Source: Straminergon stramineum
Lineage: Eukaryota > Streptophyta > Bryopsida > Hypnales > Calliergonaceae
Length of the DNA: 64,000 nt
Direction: 5' to 3'
Assembly (NCBI GenBank): GCA_963920665.1
Contig: OY987270.1
Location: 19,370,019 to 19,434,018 of the forward strand
Each line of letters begins with the position of its first letter. Within the stretch, counting starts at the first letter, position 1. The translations under genes were made by a program, and so were the position numbers. Under the pieces are notes generated by a model, which made no database searches, had not been told where the DNA came from, and saw nothing but the letters and a program-made list of their open reading frames with translations. Below, in pieces: positions 11,645 through 21,420 of the stretch.

Positions 11645-12841
11645 AGAATCTCGCAACCCAGAACCCCCAGCTTGATTGCTAACTCTCAACTTGCCTCTCC
11701 ACTCAATCACGGGGAAATCACTCGTTCTACACGAATCAATTGAATCTGTAAACCCTAAAATCCATGTACAACCCTAAATGCTCGCACGATGCTTGTTACG
11801 TTCCTACTTGCATATTCATCAATCGGAAAATCGGACCGAAATCTCCACCACACTGTACTCGTTCTACAAGAAACAGCTGCATTCCTAAACCCTAAACCCC
11901 TCAATGATAAAATCCGTTCTCAATGAGGGTGGTAACTGTCGCAATGATCCGTCAACTGTGGAGCCACTCCAAAACTAGGTGCAACACACAGAATTTGAAA
12001 GCTCCCAGTCTAGACTGAAAACTGTCAATACAATTGTCAAGTATTGTAATTGGTTTGCATATGGTTTAGGTTAATGTTTTTTAACACTAGTACAACAAAT
12101 ATTGTCAGGAATAGAGAAGCGGATTTGGATGACATCATTTGTAGAGATATTATTTACAATAAAATAACTTACCGTGACACTATATATCCTAAGACACTAT
12201 ATACAGTTTTTAGTGCAGTTCGATAGTTCACGAACAGACGCTCACGGCACTTTGGACCGCAAACACCGTCTCCAGCGATCCCCGGTATAGAAGCCTCCAG
12301 AGCGCAGTAGCCTTTCTGAGTGCGAGTGTCGATCACATCTGCATGCAGGCTTATTCGATAGTCAATTAAATATGCTGCAGAGTGTGATCGTTTCATTACT
12401 AACTTTGTGGCAATAGAGAACCGATATTGACAGCATTCTTGGTCTCCACATTCACTGGTTTTGACATTGAACCCAATACTTGGGACTTTGTCGACAATTT
12501 GTGAGTGCGAGTGTTACCTCTGCATGTAGGGTTGTTCTGCAATCAGTTGCATTTGCTGCTACATGGAGGATACTTAAGGCAATCTTGAAATAAATTGCGA
12601 GGGTCTCGAGTTTCAGGCTTTAAGGTTTCGGTTTTTGATTTCATTAAGCTTGATACTAAAGGAATTGAAAAAGGGGGACTGCAACAGCTGCCATCTTGCA
12701 TCGCTGTGTGGGGAATACGATCTGGTAATTAGTTGCAAGGGTTGCAAGAGTTGCAAGGGTTTAGGGTTTAAGGTTCGATTTTGTTGCGCTTGGAGATAGA
12801 GGTATTGAAGGGGGGCCAGTTTTGCAAATTGATATATAGCA
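11645..12841. promoter_or_regulatory. Divergent promoter region with telo-box motifs
   Basis: The region separates the start codons of the TDRD3-like gene (-) and HIT4 (+). It has several copies of AAACCCTA or its complement: near 11749, at 11886-11900 as a double copy, and at about 12758-12770 as GGTTTAGGGTTT. Telo-boxes are known promoter and 5'-UTR elements of many plant housekeeping genes. A short duplicated phrase (GTGCGAGTGT, then TCTGCATG, then GCATTTGCTGC-like sequence) occurs at about 12320 and 12503. Transcription start sites cannot be placed from sequence alone. Confidence 0.5.
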
Positions 12842-13759
12842 ATGCCGCAGTGCAGGGCGGACTCGGAGGAAGAAGAGTCCCGGCCCTATTGCACTTTGTG
12901 GAAAGAGGCTTTTCCTGTAGGCACCGAGTGGGACCAGTACGACAAAGTCTACGAGATCGACTGGGACTTCACCAACCTCGAGCAAGAATTTTCGCAAGGC
13001 GGCAAACTCCACAACCAGCGTGTTTATCTCTTCGGCTGCACGGAGCCTCAGCTCCTCCACTTCGCGCACCACTCCCGAGTGATTCACATTCCAGCTGTGG
13101 TGGCCGTCACTTCCCCATTCCCCCCCTCAGACAAGATCGGCATCAAGTCCGTGCAACGCGAGGAGGAGCTCATCGTCCCCATGAAGGAAATGAAAATGGA
13201 CTGGATCCCGTTTCTCCTTCCCGACCTTGCCGTGGAACGTGTGAAGACGCCCCAAGTCTTCACCCTCAAGTGCACGCAACGACGAGCGGCCTTGAAGCAA
13301 TTGCACCAAGAGCGGATCAAGAAGTACGAGTACTGTCTCCCTTACATTGACTCTCCTCTTAAGGAAGACCAAACCATCGACCAGACAGTCGTTTCCATCA
13401 TATATCCCTTTGAAGACGAGGTCAAGCCGCCCGTGGTGTGTGAATTCGACTGGGATTTTGACGAATTCGAGGAGTTTGTGAGCAACTTGGTGACGGAGGA
13501 AGTCTTCGTGGATTCGGAACGGGAGAAATTCATGGCGTTTCTGAAGGATCGGGTGGGGAATGAGAAGAAGAAAGTGAGGGAAGCGAAGCAAGCGAAGAAG
13601 AAGGCCATGGAGGAGATGAGCCAAGATTTAAAGCAAGGGTTTCAGAATATGAAATTCTTCAAGTTTTATCCAGTTCGTAGCGATAAGTATCCTGATATTA
13701 CGGAAATGAAAAGCTCGTTTATTAATCGGTATTATGGCAGAGCGACGGAGGTCTTATAA
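12842..13759 (+). CDS. HEAT INTOLERANT 4 (HIT4)-like protein
   Basis: Arabidopsis HIT4 is a plant-specific nuclear protein that associates with chromocentres and is needed for heat-induced heterochromatin decondensation and release of silencing. The 305-residue frame matches my memory of that family through LWKEAFPVGTEWDQ, IDWDFTNLE, YLFGCTEPQLLHF, PFPPSDKIGI, MKMDWIPF, YEYCLPYID, PPVVCEFDWDFDEFEEF and the ending FINRYYGRATEVL. Residues of about 235-265 are rich in K, R and E and look helical or coiled. The gene is intronless here. The start has GCAATGCCG context, and a GC-rich codon bias begins at once. HIT4 in seed plants has a longer low-complexity N-terminus, so an upstream exon cannot be excluded. 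The gene is divergent from the TDRD3-like gene and convergent with ClpS. Confidence 0.85.
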   Translation: MPQCRADSEEEESRPYCTLWKEAFPVGTEWDQYDKVYEIDWDFTNLEQEFSQGGKLHNQRVYLFGCTEPQLLHFAHHSRVIHIPAVVAVTSPFPPSDKIGIKSVQREEELIVPMKEMKMDWIPFLLPDLAVERVKTPQVFTLKCTQRRAALKQLHQERIKKYEYCLPYIDSPLKEDQTIDQTVVSIIYPFEDEVKPPVVCEFDWDFDEFEEFVSNLVTEEVFVDSEREKFMAFLKDRVGNEKKKVREAKQAKKKAMEEMSQDLKQGFQNMKFFKFYPVRSDKYPDITEMKSSFINRYYGRATEVL

Positions 13760-14863
13760 AATGGGAGAACAGTGGCCTGGTCCATGTTTTTCATAGAGTT
13801 CATTCAATCGCTCGATAGTTAGGGGTTTAGGGTCTGAGATTTTACTAGACAATTCATGGAGATGCTTTCAATTCCTGACTGATCAGTATTCCATCATCCC
13901 TCCACCTCGGACTTGTAAGCTCAGTGGAAGAGAGTTTTGTCGTTAGACACGAACAATAGTACTTGTAGAGAGAGAATAATTGCGGCCAATCCATGACAGG
14001 ATGGGCACTGTAGACTTTGATCATCTTGAAGATACTAGAAAAAACACAGTTAATTTTTGTAGCTCTGGCATGCGCTTCTCTCCCTTCCAACTTCAGAGCG
14101 CGCTGTCATTTGTGGTGTCATTATTTCCTGAGCGACGCCTCTTTAGTTCAACTTTCTCATGTAAAATAAGTCTCTGATGAGAGTGTGTGTCAGCATTGTT
14201 GTGTATTAATCCGTATCATTTGAAATATGCAGCTAGTGGAATTGCAATAGTGACTTCTCAAGCGCGACTCCACACCGTGATTTTGCTTTCCTTGCCACGA
14301 GCGGCCAGTGTTTCAAACACCCTTTCTGTGCTTCACGAATGTTTTTACGAATTGCGTGATGCGGGGAGAGATGTCACTCTCCTACCTCCCTTGTCGACCT
14401 GCCCAGAGACCCACACTCCACGCTCCAAGTTGAACATTTCCAGAATCGTTTGCTTATACTGAGAGGCATAATTACACTGCTAAAGAGTTTCATTCTTCGC
14501 TAAAGAGTTTTGAAGTCCAAATTGATGAGAATAGATTATATTTGTATTTCACTTTGATCAACGACACAGATACCAGACAGGAGGAATCCGAATACAGAAG
14601 AAGTCGTGTTTCACGGCCACTTGACACACATCTGTGTTCAATTTAAGTCAGTTCAATTCCACAAAAATTCTTGTGAAACATTTGCATTCATAACAGTGCT
14701 GGAATCCTTACAAAACGAAAGCGCAAGAGGTTCATGAGTACTGTAAGCAGGGCCCTAGTTTTGCCCCGTTCTATCAATTCTTTTTGTACAGAGAAGGCTG
14801 CCTCTCTTCTAAACGAATTACGTCTATATACTTTACACTCGAAGGTCCTTTCTTACGAAGGGT
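13760..14863. other. Convergent 3' region between HIT4 and ClpS
   Basis: No further gene is apparent. The HIT4 3' UTR begins after 13759 and the ClpS 3' UTR before 14864 on minus, so overlapping 3' ends are possible. The open frames at 13980-14462 and 14734-14973 show no family resemblance. Confidence 0.5.
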
Positions 14864-16396
14864 TTAGCAACTGTCCGGTTCAATGGAACTTAACAGGCCA
14901 TTTGTCCTCAGTTGCATGCAATAGTCCTCCGCATCTTCTTGAGGACACACTATCACAACCGCAAGCCCGTTAATGTGTGCCTCGTTCATGACATTCACAG
15001 CGATGTCAACAGTCATTCCGGGGATGGCCTTCATCAGAACTTGGACCACGTACTCACGCTTGTTAAAATTGTCGTTATGGAGCATGACGCGGTATGGAGG
15101 TGAAGTTTTCTTCTTCCTCCTACATGAATAAAATCAACAGTTATAACACAGATTGTAGAGGATGCTAAAACCATGAGGAACCTGCTTCCGTCTCGTAAAC
15201 TGACCCTTGTTACCTACAGCAAAGCATCTCTTCCAATACGCTGAGTTGGCCTTCAATTAGCAACTTGGGAGTAAGCATGACTTGGCTCAAACTCTATGGC
15301 CACTGATCTTTGAATGGAAATGGGACTGTACACTGTCAATTTTAGTAGTCTGAAGCTTCCTAGTTTGAAATTGCATAAGAAATTCATACAAAATGATGAA
15401 GATTTGACCTCTTGTACTTTGGGTAAAAGATATAACTCTTGTACCCAAAGTGATCCCTCCAAAACTCTATACCGATCTCCCAAACATCACACTCCTACAT
15501 CTAGTAAAATTCTCAAATTGGCACAAAGTATCCTCTATATTATCTAGAACTGCCCACACTAAAACAGTCCAAGACAATATCACAGGATTCTATAAGGCAT
15601 AGCGTTTGCAGTTCAACTTACTTCAGATCAAATTCGCTCTCACGACCTGGAGTGGGTTTATCAAGAGTTGGTCTGTCCAATACACCGCCTCCTTGGCCAG
15701 GAGCTGTAGCGGCACGAATGTTATATAATCCATGCACTCTCTTGTGCACTCTCTTGTGCACTTCCTGCAATTTTTCAACACCTGCACAGAAGACAAGGAA
15801 ATCTGTATTGAAGTGGGGAATTTTGCCAAATTGATCCTCAGGTCTCTCTCTATCATGCACTGTCGCTCATTCTTGAAAATTACTCGTAAAGTTCGACATG
15901 TAAGGTAGAGCATAATGCTGCTTGATCTGCATAATCCGTCAGAGACCTGATCCCATCTCTTATATTGATCCCTGTTACCAATAGCAACTCATCTTATCTT
16001 ACACTTGGTTGCAAGGATGACTTGGCTAAATGATCTATGAATGGAAATGGGGTTGTCTACTGGCCTTCAATAGTAGTCTACAACCTCCCACTTTGACATT
16101 GCATACGAAATTCATACATAGTAATAAAAATTTGATCTCTAGCGAATCGGCTTTTGAACCGAAATTGATCTCTCCAGGCGCCTGTCGTTATCACTCAAAA
16201 ATCGCACTCCTACATAATGGTTAAAATGCTCAAAGAGACGCACATAATATCTCTACATTAAGCCCGTATCCAGTCAAGAAAATGACTGGTGATTGAAGTA
16301 ATTCACAATCAAGCGCTGCAGAGAGAGCATACCATTGATTCTAGTGTAGGCTGTTGTAGGAGGGACAGTAAGAAACAGGCGAAGGCCCCCCGCCAT
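14864..16396 (-). CDS. CLPS1: ClpS1-type Clp protease adaptor, chloroplast
   Basis: ClpS proteins deliver N-degron substrates to the Clp chaperone; plant ClpS1 works in the chloroplast stroma. Model: exons 16396-16333, 15781-15622 and 15119-14864, 159 aa, phases closing. Exon 1 encodes MAGGLRLFLTVPPTTAY, a short start rich in hydroxylated residues that fits a transit peptide. Exon 2 contains the plant-type linker GGGVLDRPTLDKPTPGRE and ends FDLK. Exon 3 carries the ClpS core: PPYRVMLHNDNFNKREYV, IPGMTV, EAHINGLAVVIVC, DAEDYCMQLRTNGL. The HNDN and NGLA segments correspond to the substrate-binding pocket of the family. The ATG sits two bases after an acceptor (cttttgcag), so there is a 5'-UTR intron. 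Exon 2 holds an in-frame 12-bp duplication giving HKRVHKRVH. Both coding introns carry a GGTAGAGG element. Confidence 0.92.
15154..15537 (+). mobile_element. Intronic GGTAGAGG element, copy 3 (ClpS intron 2)
   Basis: Begins TGTAGAGGATGCTAAAACCA and ends AGTATCCTCTA, an inverted pair. It shares ACTGACCCTTGTTACC, CATGACTTGGCT, TTGTACCCAAAGTGATC and ACTCCTACAT with the other copies. It is contained in intron 15120-15621. Part of the 3' half (CTCTTGTACTTTGGG, then CTCTTGTACCCAAAG) is duplicated, making this the longest copy. Confidence 0.75.
15904..16257 (+). mobile_element. Intronic GGTAGAGG element, copy 4 (ClpS intron 1)
   Basis: Begins GGTAGAGCATAATGC and ends AATATCTCTACAT. Internal landmarks: AGAGACCTGATCCCATCTC, CCCTGTTACCAATAGC, CTACAACCTCCCACTTTG and CGCACTCCTACAT. 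It lies inside intron 15782-16332. Confidence 0.7.
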
Positions 16397-17330
16397 CCCT
16401 GCAAAAGTGCTATAGAAACAACAACCATTAGCCTTTTCAGTATGCGAAGTACAATACTGTAAATCAAAAGCAGAGGAGAGGTCAGGATAAATATAAACGG
16501 CGTAGAACAACACCGATATGTGCAAATGAGAGAGTATCTGTCTACCACATTTGCACAGAATTGAAGAAGTTTTGAGACAATGAGTTCGAATAGCAAAAAT
16601 TTTAAAAGATCACAAGAATCCAAAATATCAAAAGCACTCACTACCAATAGAGATATTGAGAAGGTAAGTTCGAACAAACCTTAAAATCGAATTCGAAGAA
16701 CCAAAGCCCGAGACTATTCAACTCCAAATGTGGAACGGCTATAACAACATCGAAAAGACCAAAGTTAAGTCGGCGTCTTCCACTCAGAATGCGCAAATTT
16801 TTACTTCTTTTCAAATCACAAATCCTACTGTGAATCAGTGAAATTGCTAAACCCTACCGGAAAACTCTCCTCTGAACCCTCTCAGCAATCGCTTTCCAAA
16901 CAATGGAACTAAAACACACTGCAATCCTCAAAATTAAAACCGGTAACCAGGATATTTTCACAAAATCGAAAACATTCCAATGGCCCAATCTTACTTTCGC
17001 TCAATCACGCACGAACAGAACGAAGTTGCACTCGCACGAAGCTCAAATCAGGAAACCCACCTGCAAAGCCTTCAACCCTTGCAATCACGGGGCGACTTCG
17101 TCGGACGGCAATTGTGCGCACGCTTGCGAGGCGAGCCAAATGTGCAAGAAGCAAATCGTTGACGCGAAGAGGTTGGAGGGGCAAAATGGCGAATCGAAAG
17201 GTGGGGTGGACAGTGAAAGGCAGTCGCATGGTGTGTGTGGTTCCAAAGCGAGCAGCTCCGCATGGATCTCTTTCGTCGACGAACGAACGAACTGAAACAA
17301 CGAACGTCGACGATCTCTGTAGTTCGTCGA
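16397..17330 (-). promoter_or_regulatory. ClpS 5'-UTR intron, 5' leader and promoter
   Basis: The acceptor directly before the ClpS ATG implies an upstream non-coding exon on minus. The CpG-rich stretch at about 16990-17300 is the likely leader and promoter. The open frames there, on both strands, look like by-products of base composition. A telo-box-like AAACCCTA lies at 16849. Confidence 0.45.
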
Positions 17331-17628
17331 AATGCAGGTCGATCAATGAGTGGGTGTCAGAAATATAATAATTGTTTGGAATTTTCACACCATTCTTCAA
17401 TCTTCATTGCTATTTCTCTCTCTTCAAGAAATTTCAAAATAATCAAATTGGTTTTCTACTTATTAATTTATTTTTAATTATTACTACAAAAATTATAGGA
17501 ACTATTATTATTTATTACTATTGATAATATTAGTCCAAAACTAAAGGATTTTTTTTCATTGCTAGATAACACATAGTCTAGTATAATAAAAAAAATATCT
17601 AAAGTCCAACATAATCCAAAAGGCTTCC

Positions 17629-18194
17629 TTAACCCCTAAGTGCCTAAGCCTTTCCAAATGTGTTTTGACTATGAAAAAAGAGCATCAGCTTATAGTTATC
17701 TCCAATGAAGCAAATTTATTTTTTTCAAAATCTAACCATGTAGATGTTTAAAGAGCTTGCTTATTAGTAAGCCTACCAATTTTGAGTACAAAATTACTTA
17801 GGAGTTGTGAGATTATAACAAGAGAGATATACATTTTCTATTTCCAGTATATTGCCCCTCTCCACAATGTTTCAGAAATTTGCGTATAAAAGTTTGGGGG
17901 ATTAGAGGTGACATGACCAACTATGAATTGTGTTAGCATACTAAAATGCACTTCTAAAAACCTTAAGTTCAAATGAAGAGCTATCATACTTATTACACAA
18001 TCCACCTTGCAATTTTCTTTTATAAGTAGAAATTGCAAATAACTCCAATTAACATTAACATGTTTAAATTTTCAATGGTAAAAATCATTAAAACACTTTA
18101 TTCTTTCCATTGGGACCATTTTTAAAGCAAATGGATAAGTACAATTTTTTAGAACTCAAATCAAGTGAAATTGGCAAGCTTTACTCTCCCACTA

Positions 18195-18245
<51 letters not shown>

Positions 18246-18432
18246 CCATTGAGGACCTCTCAAAAATCAAGTATTTACCTTTTTCAATGCAAAATAAAAA
18301 ATTTCAATAGTTAACCTTTGAAACTGTCCATAAAATTTTTTTAACCGGTTATAGGAATTTAACTACCCATCCCAAAATGAGCCTGAAATTTCAGATCAAC
18401 CATATATGGTCGGTTAGGCAGTTAGGGGTTAA
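17629..18432. mobile_element. TTAA-bounded inverted-repeat element A (804 bp)
   Basis: The left end is TTAACCCCTAAGTGCCTAAG and the right end, read on minus, TTAACCCCTAACTGCCTAAC. TTAA is present at both borders, with no further matching flank outside it. The interior is non-coding and carries a (TA)n tract. Termini beginning CCC after TTAA are reminiscent of piggyBac. Confidence 0.65.
18197..18242. repeat. (TA)n microsatellite
   Basis: About 23 uninterrupted TA units lie inside the TTAA-bounded element. The open frame reading YIYIYI is an artefact of this tract. Confidence 0.95.
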
Positions 18433-19619
18433 GCCTAAGAAAATGATGTTTGACTATATAATAATCCCTCAAAAATTAATTATATCTTATAAATTGATTT
18501 GACCAATCACATAGGTTTAGGAGTGGATTTGATTTGGCAAACATGACAAAGATAACTTGATGTGGTTATGAGTTGTAAGCCTCTCTCACAAGAAGTTGTG
18601 TTGTCAAAAATTACAAGCACGGCTTTTTCATAATTTATTCATGTGAGGATGTCTTTTGGGAAAAAAAAATTCAAAATTGGTGTATTTTCAGGTCAGTGTC
18701 TAAAGCATGAATCATATTCACAAAACCTTGAAGTTGTTTATTTGTTTAGAACTTTTTTCTTCTTACAATCAATAAACAATGTTTTGTTTGGTCAACATTG
18801 TAAAATCTTAAAGTAGTCTACTTAAGAAATTTGTCATTCTTTCTTCTTCTCTTTTTCAACTAACTTAATTTTTGTAGAAAGATATTATTGTATATATATA
18901 TATCAATTTCTTGCATTTTTCTTATTGGCATGGGCTCCTTTCATTAGATGTTTTTTCAACAGCTTTGGAGAGTCATTTCAAGCTTGTTCCCACGCTATTC
19001 CCGCAGTAGTGAGGGAATGGTTGACTACTATCAACTGTCATAAGGACTAAAAACAAATTTTGCCCTGAAATTGAAAAAGAAGTCAAACAAAAAAAAATTC
19101 AAAAAGAAATTTGACATGGTCGCCTCTCGACCATATTAGCATGCTTAAGTGGCATAGTTCACCAAGTTTTCCACTATGGGGAACCTACAGTCTTCTAATG
19201 GGGCAAGATTTCATCTAATGATACAAGAAAACAGTTTGCTCTAAGTTGAACATATTGATGAGTTGTGAAATCTCTAATTTATAATTATTTTAAGTATCCA
19301 TGTCTTTGGGCATTTTGGATGATGGAATTAGATTTTTATGTATTCTAAATCTATTTCCATATTCATATTGTCTTCATCTATGGTCATTCATGTAAGAAGG
19401 GTGCTATTATGTGAGTCTAAGAACATGAGCTTATGAGCCTAGAAGACTATACACCTATGTTATAGGTGTCTATATTATAAATCCCTTCCACTATTGTAGG
19501 ATACCTATGTTATACATACCTATATTATAGGGGTTTATATTACATGCACCTTCAATGGTTGTAGAGTATCTACTTATACATATGTTCAAAGTTCATATGC
19601 TCACATGCTAGCATGTTGA

Positions 19620-19862
19620 TTAACCCTAGAAGGGCCTGAAAGCCTTTTGTGGTTATATAGTATACTATAAATTTGGTGGTATTTGATCAAAAAAACATTC
19701 ACCAAATACTTTTCAGTACAAAGTAAATTAACGATTATGATAGTACCATGGATAGTACATAAATAGAAATATATCAGAATACATATATTAAAGCACAATT
19801 GAAGAGTTATGAAGCTAAATACAAGTCGTATAGAGGGACCCCGAGGGGCTTTCAAGGGTTAA
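19620..19862. mobile_element. TTAA-bounded short element B (243 bp)
   Basis: The left border is TTAACCCTAGAAGGGCCTG; the right border, on minus, is TTAACCCTTGAAAGCCCCTC. The interior is non-coding. A second copy in the opposite orientation begins at 63822 and shares GGGTCCCTCTATAC and TTTAGCTT-ATAACTCTTCAA. The first 12 bases, TTAACCCTAGAA, are those that open the insect piggyBac terminus. Confidence 0.75.
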
Positions 19863-20530
19863 TGTAACACAATTAGGTCAATTCATTTGTTTTAATTTAA
19901 CAAAGGACACATTGTGTTTGCAATTGGCCATGTGAATGAAAGGTGAATGTGATGAAAATATTTATCATAATGAAAGGTGAAAGGAATAACATGTACTTTA
20001 GGAAGCAAATTAAAAGCACATTTGATCAACTTCACCATGCTTATGTCACTTGTAAGGCATGCTTATGTGTCTTGTAAGTGGTAGATCCACAACACCTAAA
20101 AGGATAGTGAGTTAGAAGATGTACAAGTCTTTAAGTGAGCCCTTTCTTGCTCATTGTTTTTTACATATAATTTATGTTTGATTCATATGTTGCAACTAAT
20201 TTTTATGAACACAATTAACTAACACAACTTAACTCTATAAATAACAATAGACTTATATTTACAAAATACAATATAAAAGGATGTTCTTTACATTCTTGAA
20301 AAGTTATCATTCATTTTATTTTTACTCAAGGGAAACCATTTCTTTTAATTCAATATCTTTTTAGAGGTATGTCATGAGTTGGTCTCATTTTATCTTGACA
20401 TGGTTGTGTTGATCTATGAATCTCCTTCTCCCATATACTTTCCTCTATTTTTTGTAGTAATTAGTCTTGAGTTCAATCAACACTTTTCTCACACAATTGT
20501 ATCGTAAGCAAGAAGATCTTTGTAATTTGT

Positions 20531-20811
20531 CATCACAAAGAGTGAACATCTCATGAATAGACCACCATATTATACCATAATTTCAACCTAGCACTAGTCC
20601 ATGAGGTCATCCAACTCTATATGAACATCATAACTATCTAAAACCTCCTCTCTCTAGTGGCCATAACATTGTGGGCTATGACCACTAGAGAAGGGGTTTT
20701 GGATACTCAAGATGTTCATATAGAGTTTGGTAAACTTCATAGACTAGTGCTAGGTTGAATTTATGGTATAAAATGGTGGTCTATTCGTGAGATGTTCATT
20801 TGTTGTGATGC
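20531..20811. repeat. Large near-perfect foldback (about 280 bp)
   Basis: The left arm (about 20531-20671) is the reverse complement of the right arm (about 20673-20811) with roughly one mismatch in seven. Matched blocks: GAACATCTCATGAATAGACC against GAACATCTCACGAATAGACC, AACCTAGCACTAGTC, AACTCTATATGAACATC, and the apex CTAGTGGCCATA with TATGACCACTAG. The loop is about 10 nt. It could be a foldback element or a young hairpin small-RNA locus. Confidence 0.85.
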
Positions 20812-21115
20812 AAAATCACAAAGACTTTGATACCCAAGGCAAAACTGCTTGAAGAAAGTATTGACTAAGCATAATTATGACTAATCCATACAAAAGATTG
20901 AGAGAATTGTATGCAAGAAGGGAGATCATAGATTTTTTCAGGAACTGCTAAAGATGTTCTTAATGAAGTTGAAATTTGACATAACTTAAGTAGGGTCACT
21001 CTTTGACGAAAACATAATAGAAAGTTTGAAATGTACACCAGACGTACATAATGACACAACTATAATAGCTTCTGAATTGCGGCACAAATTGGGTCTCCTA
21101 CCTTACCTAACATAC

Positions 21116-21313
21116 CATGCGGCCCACAGTAGTTGCACTCCCTGCCGAACAGTGTAACGTAGTTACAATGGTCTTGACCACCCAGTCCCGGTCAAGTTGG
21201 GTAGGAAGCCGGTCGTCGCGCACGCCTTGCTTTCTGTGCCGGCGATCTCGGATTTTCTGGCTCCCAATTTCGGTGTCAATTGCTGAAACGGGCGATGCGA
21301 ATGAGCTTGCCAT
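21116..21313 (-). CDS. Possible first exon of an unidentified divergent gene
   Basis: An ATG in good context (AAATGGCA) opens 66 codons, MASSFASPVSAIDTEIG to TTVGRM, and ends at a consensus donor, ATG|GTATGT. Composition is CpG-rich like real coding sequence here. I do not recognise the protein and could not find a convincing second exon below 21100. The start codon is only 107 bp from the reductase ATG on the other strand. It may instead be transcribed 5' flank of that gene. Confidence 0.3.
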
Positions 21314-21420
21314 TTTGAAATTTGTAAGGTATTAAAGGTTTTCGTAATTTCAGTTGCTAGAGGTGTTTGTGTTCGTGAATTTGCGAGTTTCAGTGCAGAG
21401 AGAGCTTGAGCATTCTCGAA
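21314..21420. promoter_or_regulatory. 5' leader/promoter of the dienoyl-CoA reductase gene
   Basis: A short CpG-containing segment precedes the ATG at 21421. The upstream CTG/TTG-type starts in frame are not convincing, and the ATG is preceded by CTCGAA. If the minus-strand exon is real, this is a bidirectional promoter. Confidence 0.4.

Larger units (their letters stand above)
17331..21110. other. AT-rich intergenic region with element remnants
   Basis: I see no gene. The region contains two TTAA-bounded elements, a (TA)n microsatellite and a large foldback, listed separately. Palindromic tracts of cctatgttata type recur around 19450-19550. Confidence 0.5.

Noticed and set aside
12781..13624. 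Long alternative frames overlapping HIT4 on both strands
   Set aside because: They are shadows of the GC-rich HIT4 coding frame and match no family.
17005..17400. Overlapping 60-131 aa frames in the ClpS leader region
   Set aside because: Compositional by-products of a CpG-rich stretch open in several frames at once; no conserved sequence.
18110..18310. Frame encoding an Ile-Tyr repeat
   Set aside because: Produced by the (TA)n microsatellite.
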